Positions 55,720 to 64,000 of a stretch of DNA of 64,000 nucleotides are shown piece after piece. The stretch is taken from positions 30,833,445-30,897,444 of the forward strand of contig OX352772.1 in the NCBI GenBank assembly GCA_947095535.1, in the 5' to 3' direction. A program made the position numbers and the translations under genes. The notes under the pieces are model-generated. The model had not been told where the DNA came from and made no database searches. It saw nothing but the letters and a program-made list of their open reading frames with translations. Positions within the stretch are counted from its first letter, which is position 1; each line of letters opens with the position of its first letter. This DNA comes from Poecilobothrus nobilitatus (Eukaryota; Arthropoda; Insecta; Diptera; Dolichopodidae).

Positions 55720-57375
55720 AGAATAAACGTAAATTCAAATCTTGGTTTAATTGCGTGTGCAAAGAAGCTATTACTAAAAATGAGGAGACTTTCAAAGAAT
55801 ACCTGAACGATAGGTCAGAGGCCAATAATACAGCGTTTTGGAATAGATGCAAGAGAGTTATCACAAGCAAAAATTCTTATTCAACCTAAGATTGAAACGA
55901 AAGCAAATCCATATTTCAAAGAATAGCAGATCTGTTTTCCAAGCAGTTCGCTTTTAATGCTATACTATCTGACAACTCAAAAGTTAGCATTCGATCTTGA
56001 AATTAGCTGCTCTTTAGGACGCAATCGGTGATGAAAATCTTGAAAAACCTTAATAGAAAAAAAATTTGCCGGTCCTGACAATATTACTTCAACAGTTTTT
56101 AAAAACACCTACTCCACCATTTCAAAAGCTTTGCGCAATTTCTTCTGCCTCTCTCTTTCTTGGGCTATACATTCTACGTAAATGGAAAGTTGCGCAAGTT
56201 TTTGGAAAAAATTGTAAACCAAAAATTTTTAAATTATGTAGATCGCAAGGGTTTACTTCATGATCGAGAATACGAGTTTAGAGCACGTCATTAAACTGAT
56301 GATCTTATGACTTACCTTTGTGAGAAGTTAAATATCTGCCTGCATCATTCTGGTGAATCTGATATTGTGGCTGTGGATATTTTCAAAGCTTTCTACCGAG
56401 TATGACATGATGCTTCAGTAGCAAAATACAAAACATTAGGTATAGGTAAAGTCTTTTCAAAATGAATTGGAGATTTCTTCTCGAACCGTACAATTAGTGT
56501 TCTAGTGGATGGACATTCATCTGACAAATTGAAAATCAACGTAGATATCCTTCAGGAATTTGATTCATCTCCTAGTCTCTTCTTAATATTTATTAATGAC
56601 CTACTTTTAATATAATCCATAGTCCAATCCATAGTTTTGCAGACGACAGATTAATATAACAGCCAAAAATTTGATTAATAGTGAGCTGGATAATGGTTTA
56701 GAAAAAACATAAAAGTTGAGTGAAACAGAGTTGATTTCAACACCAAAAAAACGCAATGCTATTTTGTCTCGCGCGAAGTAGCAGCTACTATACCCAACCT
56801 TTTATTTCAGAAGAAAGCTTTGCAGGACTCGGCAGATTTAAACAGTCTGGTCATCAAGTTAAACCAAAAATTGGCTTGATCAAATCATATTTTTGGTATA
56901 ACTGAAGATGCAGCTAAGTGCTTGAATTTCTGTTATCGCTGTAAAGCTAACTTTTCTTCAACTGGTCTTCTCAATATCTATCAAACGTATATTAGGTCGA
57001 AAATGGAGTAGAATGCACATATTCGTTTCACTAATGACACCAGTGCTTCCTCAATGCTTACTCCAGTCAGCCATCGCGGTACAGTTGGGTCTCAGAACTT
57101 ACTTTTTTTTTATAGATAGAGAGATAAATACCTGTTCAAAAGACATTAAAGAATTAATTCCTCTATTCAAAATTTACCAGTTTGTTTATAGAAATTCGTT
57201 TGTCATGCGTACATCGCGTTTATGGAACAATATTCCAACCAATATGTTCCCTAAAGTTGATAATTCCCCATAATTCCCAAAATTTCCAATTTCCCAAACC
57301 TCCCCCAAAAATCCTTCCCATATCCTCGAAACAAGCTGTACATTTGTATTAAAGGACCCATCCTAAACTTTGATT
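55720..57375 (+). mobile_element. decayed jockey-like non-LTR retrotransposon ORF2
   Basis: Successive frames, broken by many stops and shifts, give the order expected of a non-LTR reverse transcriptase. The pre-RT region reads CKEAITKNEETFKEYLNDR and NNTAFWNRCKRVI (55727-55885). Next comes AGPDNI near 56068. The catalytic block retains AVDIFKAFYRV near 56370 (normally D-I-S-K-A-F-D-R-V) and SPSLFLIFINDLL near 56570. The F-A-D-D box is degraded, near 56640. The C-terminal part reads LLNIYQTYIRSKMEYNAHI (56965-57020), then RTSRLWNNIPTNMFP (57210-57255). AAAGGACCCATCC near 57353 resembles a 3' UTR. The element is dead. It lacks most of the endonuclease, so it was 5'-truncated on insertion. Confidence 0.85.
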
Positions 57376-57699
57376 CTAAAAGTGGTTTTTGAGCGTTAAA
57401 ATCGCACAGTACCCAAAGAAGCTCCGCAAAATTTCATTCGGTGACTTTCGAAGCTTTCCACAGACCCTCATTAAAAACAAAACAAAATGTTTTAAGAAAC
57501 ATGAATTTTACTTCTTTTTGAATTTGGTATTTACCTAAAAAAAAAAAACTATTTAGCTATCATAAATTCTTCTTCTAATAGTAATAAGTTTATAATACGA
57601 ATAGCATTTTTTGTTAAGAAAATATTTTTGAAGAAAAAGTTTGAAAACAGCATGTTTGATTAACTTTAAATAAATCCTTATAATGTATTGCAAATAATT
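57376..57699. other. short spacer, nothing recognised
   Basis: AT-rich. The minus-strand frame at 57553-57786 runs into family B and is not a gene. Confidence 0.4.
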
Positions 57700-59308
57700 T
57701 TTATACCCGTACGATAGGATCGGGTATAATAAAATTACTCCTCCGTTTGTAACACCTCGAAATAAGCGAGCTAGATATACCTTCAAAGGTATGGATCGGA
57801 TCAGAAAAAAATTCTAAGACTTTTGAGCCATGTCCGTCCGTCCGTCCGTCCGTCCGTCCGTCCGTCCGTCCGTCAGCACGCTAACTCAAAAACTAAGAAA
57901 GCTAGAATCTTGAAATTTACACAAAATATTTTGGGAGTAATTTGTAGGTTCCCTATTTTTTTTGGTTGAGTTTGGACCAAGCCTTAGGGTAGCTCTCGAA
58001 CACCTAACTTTTAGATCTCCACATTTTTTTTGCAATAGAGCTATGAAATTTTAACTACTGATAGATCTCACAAAAATATTAATTTTATTTTCAATAACTT
58101 TTTTTTGTAGCCCCACCCGTTACGGAGCTACAGCTCCCCAAAGGTTCAAAAAAGCTCTATATTTATATTGTTATAGCACAAGTTCTATAAGGTATATCTT
58201 CATTTTGAAAACGGCAAACGATTACTACTTTCATTAGCTTTAAAAGTATATATACAATAAATACATATTTTTGGCATACGGTGTCTTAATTTACCGTTAT
58301 GCGAAACTCAAATTTTGCAAAATTCTTTAACCCTTCCATCTTCTAAACGGTTAAAGTTGGAAACTTGAAATTTTGACAGAAGTTAGATCTTTGAAAATTA
58401 GTATGAGTCATTTCAGAAATTTTTTTTGTATCACCCCCCGTTTAGGAGCTGTAAGGGGTCAAAAACTGAAAATTTCCTATTTTTAAACACCTGTAACTTG
58501 AACACCTGTTAAAATTTTTTTGAAGTAATACACAAAAATTAAAGCTCCAACATTATATTTTTATTTCTGTTAACAACTTTTTTTAATAATATAGGGTTAC
58601 TTTATAATTGACGAAAGTGTTACTTGATTTTTTCAAATTTTCTAACAAATTTCATTAACGAATTTTTTCCATTTTGTTTTACTCGATAATTTGAAATTGT
58701 TGAGGATATAATGCGTAGTACAAAAAAATGTAATTAAATAAACAACATAACGGTTGCTTGAAGAATTTTTATTTATATGATATTGATATATATACATACT
58801 TATATAATATCATGTTTATTTACATATCGTATATGTCACTAGTGAATGAATGATAAGAGTATAGATGTATATTATATAGCGCCGTATTTACATACACATA
58901 TGTATTTTATTGTACTTATAAGAAATTATTCTGTCAATGGAATATTTAAATATAATATAATATAATATTTAAAATTATATTTACTGTTTTGTACTTAGTA
59001 AATTTAATATACATTTACCGCTTAGTATTAAATGGTACTATAGAATATTTGAAAAAGTTTTGTATTGATAATCGTTATGTGGTAGGTTAGAATCTGCTTT
59101 TGAAGAATGTACATATAAACATATAGTTTGAATATATGTACAACCCATAGTTCTAGAAATTATAAAATTCACCCAAATTATTTTAAAATACTAAAATATT
59201 AAAAAAATAATATTGTAAGCAGAGTGACAGGCTGTGAACAAACTAACGGTTCGTACGGGTATCTAAGAGTTGACAAAGTCAACTGTATTCTTCCTCGTTT
59301 TTTTTTGT
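57700..59308 (-). mobile_element. family B element B3
   Basis: It runs from TTTTTATACCCGTACGATAG to CTGTATTCTTCCTCGTTTTT. It is very close to B2 throughout, but with a long GTCC microsatellite (about ten units, 57833-57873) where B2 has two. No protein is encoded. Confidence 0.9.
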
Positions 59309-62125
59309 TTCTACTTATAAAAAATAAAAAATTTAGCTTTAAGAAAACTTATTTTCTTTATTACGATATCTGCATTATATTTTTATTATATATACTGTGT
59401 TTATTTTTATAGGTATGTTATGTTATCTTGTATTTTTGTTATCATTTCCTTGTTATACCTATAACAGGTGGGGAACTGTACAAAAACCTGTTGGGTCTTT
59501 TACTCTTTTGATAATATTGGGAATATTAAATTCTATTACATTAGTTTTCTTAACCAAAAGGAACCCAATATATTGTATGATCTGTTTATATTTAAGATGT
59601 CCTTGAATTTTAAACAGAAACTTTAATACTTTTATATCGTATAGTTTAGCTCTTGTGCATAAAATTTAATTATATTTTGCTAAATTGCGTAATTATACTC
59701 TCAAAAAAAAAAAAAAGCAAAAAAAAAAACATAAAAAATACTTAAGTTTGTCTTTGCGTCATGATAAAAAGATTTATTTTTATTTATTCTCAATTTAAAG
59801 TAAAAAAAAGTTGTTGAAATAAAAGTAAAATAACATATATACAAATATTCTATATAATATAAATGTCTGAGGATTTTATGTTTCTATATATTTGTATTAT
59901 ATAGGGTATATGATCACATATCCTGTATAATATTATTATTTAAGTTAAATTTTTTATATAATAATAATATATTGAGTTAGTTGTAAACTTATTTAAAAGT
60001 TTTCTACATTAAATTTAATGAACAAATTTTGATGTTATCCTGTTTGTGACATTAATTCAAATAATTTAAAGATTTCAATTCAAAATACAACATACATTGT
60101 AAAGTATAAAAAAAGGATATTAAGACGATATCAGTTAAGTCAGTTAATGAAAAATATGTGAAAAATGTCAATTAGACATAAAAAGAAATTGAAGAATAAA
60201 AGTTTTTGTAAAATAAAAATATTATTTAATTTTCTTCTGGAGCCACTTTATTAATACTATATTGTTTATTTAAATTCTTCAAAACTAATAATAAAGAATG
60301 AAGTAACTTTGCCATGGATGTTAGTTTGTTTTCCATTGATGGCCATCTTATACATAATATTTTCACCAGAAGCTATTTATATACCTATACCTTTTAAAAA
60401 TATTATGATAAATATTAAAAATATAATCAAATAATTACTAATAAGAACAGTGCCGTCTAATGACTGGCGAAACTAAGCTCTACTTAATCTTATAAAGAAG
60501 CGGAAGTTAAGATTGTTAAAAGAAACTTTGATTTTTTAAATTCCTTAATTTGCGAACCTTAAAACTCTTAAGATTCTAAGTATCTTAAAATGAAAATGAT
60601 CATTAGAATATAAATTTGGGGAATTACCGTTATACTCTAAATAGAAATAAAATTTATTCGTTCATTTTATGTATTTTTAAACTGTTAGCTTTTTTAGTTT
60701 TTTTTTTCCTTATAATTTAAAAATGAAAGTTTAAAACCCTCAGAAGAGTGTTTTATCCTTTTTGGTCCTTTTTCAAAGTAAATGGAAAATAAAATATTGA
60801 ACTGACATCAACAAGTGTTATTTTTTTTTACAATTGTGTTGTTTTATTAAATCAATAAAAAAAAAAATTTTATAAATTTCAAAAGTTAATATGTTGCGGT
60901 TTGGCGTCAACGTACCGTACTTTTTTTTTTAAACAGATTAACAAAAAAATATTTTTCCATTCATGTACGTAAAAAAAAAAACAAACAGTTTGTAAAAAAA
61001 CCATCTTATTATACATATATACCTATACATATACTATACATATATACCTATATATAATATTATATAAAACTTTAATGGAAATTAATTTTTTCTGTGATAT
61101 TTTTTTGATGCTTATTCTTTCGAGGAAAATTTTTATAAAAATTCATACGAAAAAGATCTCAAGATAACGAAAAAATTCTAAGAATATTCCAATTGATTTT
61201 GCATTCAATGGATAAATGAATTTAAGATCAAAAGTAATACTTGGTAAACGAGATTATGGTTTTTTATTAAAATTTTTTTCCCATACCTATTGGTTTCCTT
61301 TTAGAAATTTTTTTTTTTTTTTATAGATTTTGAATACGCTTTTAGTAGAGATTGTTTTTGCTTTTTGGTTTAATATTCATTTTTCTTTGAAATTAAATTA
61401 TATTATGACTGTTTTCAATTTTAATGTATGGTTAAAAAAAATTTATTAAATATATATATGAAATACAAAAGATTTAATTTTCTTTCAATTTTCTTGTTTA
61501 TAAGTGGCTTTAAGAGTCAAATTCGAGTGCAGTAATTTGAATATAAAATTATATGTAATTGAATTTTACAACTTTTTTATTATTATTTCCATATTTAGTA
61601 ATTTAATTTATTAAATAATTGGGAACCCTCTTATTATTGAATTAAACAAAGCAGTATGATAAAACTAATCGTTTTTAAAGGCGCATATATTCAGAAAAAA
61701 ATAATAAAAAAATTTTACAATTATGACTATTTTTGTTTCAAAAATTGTATCTAATTATTTTTTCATAAGAATTTTTATGTTTAAAGCAAAATGTAAAAAA
61801 TCAGGGGTTTACTCCAATGTAAACAGAGGTTTACTCCAATTTTAGGGTATTCTTATATAACTATTATTAAAGAAATCCATTAAAAAGTTTAAAAAAATTA
61901 TCTTGGATCTTAGAATTATTTTTGTATCTTAAATTTGGACAGATTTTCAAATTATGTACTATGGTGTTTAAAAATAGAAAATTTTTATTTTTTGAGATAA
62001 ATTACAATTATCCGTAAATCGCTTCCTTTTTTCAATTTCCATATATTCTGAATAAAAGTGTTCTGGAAATATAGATTTTCCTAAATTGGTTTTTGGTTTC
62101 ACATTTTCGATAAATTTAAATTCTA
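59309..62125. other. intergenic; one TATA-initiator pair without a convincing gene
   Basis: AT-rich. TATAAA at 60105 and TCAGTT at 60131-60136 look like a core promoter, but only short frames follow: a 4-codon one at about 60147 and a 29-codon one at 60165-60254 starting MSIRHKKKLKNKS. No CAGGTAA was seen upstream. Other frames here are low complexity. Confidence 0.35.
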
Positions 62126-62127
62126 CA

Positions 62128-62928
62128 CAAACGAGGAAGAGTGCAGTATTATATCCTGTTTCTATATAACTCAATCATTTTGTAAACAATTTCAAATGTT
62201 TTAGTAACGACGTTATAACTGCCGAGATATATTTATGTAAATTGTGGAGTTGTATGATACCTACCCAAATCTATTGCACCAGTACAACCAAATTTTACTG
62301 AAGTTGTTGCCATAAAACTAAATCTTCATTGATAAAATTGTAGAGGCCTAGCTTCATTAAGTTCCAAGAGGTGCAAGAAGCCTGAACCGGCTGCTCTAGA
62401 CCAACCAAAATTTTACATAAATTGTTGGTATGTGACTCGACACCTCTGCAGTAAATTTCAGATACCTAGCTTCAATAGTTATGAGTTATTTTCATTTAAA
62501 AAGTTGTATGGCAACTACCCGAACCTGACGCATCAGCACAACCAAATTTTACAGATGTTGCTGGCCTGTAACTCGACATGATTTTGCAAAATTTTAGGTA
62601 CCAAGCTTCAATAGATACTGAATTATTTCCATATAAAGAAAGAAGTTGTATTGCAGCTACTCGAACACGGCAGCCGAAAAAGCTAGATTTAAATAACGAA
62701 ACTAACAATTTTGCAAAAGTGACGTAAAAAAATGTCAGCCTCCTTTATTTTTTGAGTGATCGAACGAACGAACGAACTGGCAGACGTAGATGGCTTAATC
62801 AACTCAGAATTCGATTCTGAACTGATCCATACCTTTGACACTATATTTAGATCGACTCCTTTAAGGTGTCAGAAACGTAATGGCAAATTTATTATACCTT
62901 TGAACATAAATCATATGGGTATAAAAAT
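62128..62928 (+). mobile_element. family A element A8 with GAAC microsatellite
   Basis: It starts AAACGAGGAAGAGTGCAGTA and ends ATAAATCATATGGGTATAAAA, both slightly diverged. It contains about three monomers. Where other copies have GGAC repeats, this one has GAACGAACGAACGAAC at about 62762-62777. The 70-codon minus-strand and 73-codon plus-strand frames lie in the repeat. Confidence 0.85.
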
Positions 62929-62984
62929 AAAGGTAATATTTATTATAACTTGTCATTTGCTGTTATCAGGAGTATGACATATTA

Positions 62985-63160
62985 AACAAATAGGCCTTTT
63001 TCTAATTTGGAGAAATTGTAGCTCCGTGCTAAATGGGGCTAAATAAGAAAGTTGTTCTACAAATTTAATTTTTCATTAAAACGAACAATCTACGGTTAAA
63101 ATTTTCTTGATCAATCTAGAACGATACAGTAGGACGAACACAGTGAAACTAATAAGCACA
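62985..63160 (+). repeat. short family D/B-like fragment
   Basis: GAAATTGTAGCTCCGTGCTAAATGGGGCT and GATACAGTAGGACGAACACAGTG resemble the interior of families B and D. The boundaries are unclear. Confidence 0.35.
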
Positions 63161-64000
63161 TTTTTTTTTTTAATTTTTTCGGAAAATGTGCTAAAATAAT
63201 CTGTTTCAAAGTGCAAAAATTAATGATTAATCTTAGAAGGAATTGTAAAACAAAAGAGAACCAAGAGTTTGACTTTGAAATTGCTCACTAATAAACTGTA
63301 ATTCCATTTGCATAGAGAAATCAAAAAGCAAAAATTGTTAAACATAAATGTTTTTCTAGAACCACGAAATGAAATAAGTAGAAAAGTAAATTTTATACAA
63401 ATCGTAAACATTTAAAAATAAAATAAAATTTCATTTAGACATTAAAATACCATAAGTTTTTGTATGTTGTCTACTGCGTGTTTATAATATTGATGCTAAT
63501 CCCCTTGTGTTAGCAAATTGTTTTTTGTACAAATAAATAGGAATAAATTATTCTGTAATTTGTTTTAATAGTTAATGTTGATTTGATGTAAAAAAGTAAA
63601 ATAGAAAGGCGTGCAATGCAACTGCTTTAATGTATAAAATTATTAGCACAGAGAAGTATTGTACAATTGTATAGTTGGTATGATTTTTAATGTACTTAAG
63701 TTTAAATCAACAGAGGCGGAGCGAAAATATTACAGAAAATGCAAGTAGAATAAATAAAAAAATAATTTAAGGAGATTATTAACAGGATATTTTAACCGTT
63801 TTAAAATGATTAAGAGAAAAATCAGTCGATAAAACTACTAAGTGTAATTTTATTGCAAATAATACATTTTAATACAAATGATATCACTTATTACCAAGCT
63901 AATATACTTTATACAATTACAGAATTGTGGTAACTTGGTGTGTGTATAGAGTATGGAGACAATAAATCTGTTTAATTAACCTAAGAATACCGTTCAATTC
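63161..64000. other. intergenic, nothing recognised
   Basis: AT-rich, no supported feature to the window end. Confidence 0.4.

Noticed and set aside
55446..55870. Cysteine-rich ORF on the plus strand and its antisense partner
   Set aside because: Both are read through a GT microsatellite and the start of an RT relic.
56066..57273. ORFs at 56066-56263 and 57013-57273 as independent genes
   Set aside because: They are fragments, some out of frame, of the decayed jockey-like reverse transcriptase.

Overview
The window looks like nuclear DNA from an insect, probably a fly (Diptera). It is very AT-rich by eye. It has no bacterial-type operons, eukaryote-style core promoters (TATA box plus a TCAGT-type initiator), non-LTR reverse-transcriptase relics, a tRNA-derived SINE, MITEs, and abundant repeats with ends resembling ATACCCGTA(T/C)GAAC and internal GGAC microsatellites, a style I associate from memory with fly genomes. 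The species cannot be fixed from the sequence.

Most of the window is repeat and intergenic DNA. Four reading frames stand out as convincing genes. They lie on the plus strand at 26554-27165, 32268-32861, 36532-37050 and 37801-38256. They encode small, lysine-rich, intronless paralogues (203, 197, 172 and 151 aa) that I cannot assign to a known family. They share two motifs: an L-Y-x-Y/L-Y-K-x-x-L block that runs into K-A-x(3)-D/E-K-L, and a T-R/Q-S-x-x-Y-K-x-K-L-E/Q block. Each has a TATA box, an initiator whose A lies 33-34 nt downstream of the first T of the TATA box, a 5' UTR of about 103-119 nt, and an exact CAGGTAA heptamer 178-285 nt upstream of the inferred start. CAGGTAA is a Zelda-type motif, so the cluster reads as a candidate set of early zygotic genes.

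Region by region. 0.7-13.3 kb holds a foldback-like element (2.8-3.7 kb), one family B element (5.3-6.9 kb) and five family A elements; one of these carries a 307-bp tandem array, and two sit head to head as a long inverted repeat. 13.4-24 kb is mostly empty, with a family D element, a small MITE with terminal inverted repeats, a jockey-like RT tail and a SINE. 24.0-24.8 kb is a 236-bp tandem repeat full of GAAATAA/CCCCGGGG palindromes. 25.25-33.54 kb is a recent tandem duplication that created the first two paralogues; copy 1 later received a 1.56-kb family B element, and copy 2 keeps the empty site. 34.5-35.1 kb is a pogo-type MITE. 36.1-38.3 kb holds paralogues 3 and 4. 39-46.2 kb contains family D pieces, a 157-bp x 6 tandem array next to a decayed RING-finger exon, and an inverted-repeat element. 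46.7-52.6 kb holds a decayed family A element, a second SINE copy and a large satellite-bearing family A element. 55.7-57.4 kb is a decayed jockey-like RT; 57.7-59.3 kb is the third family B copy; 62.1-62.9 kb is another family A copy.

No functional tRNA, rRNA or CRISPR array was seen, and no multi-exon gene was convincing. All identities were judged by eye; no database search or alignment program was run.
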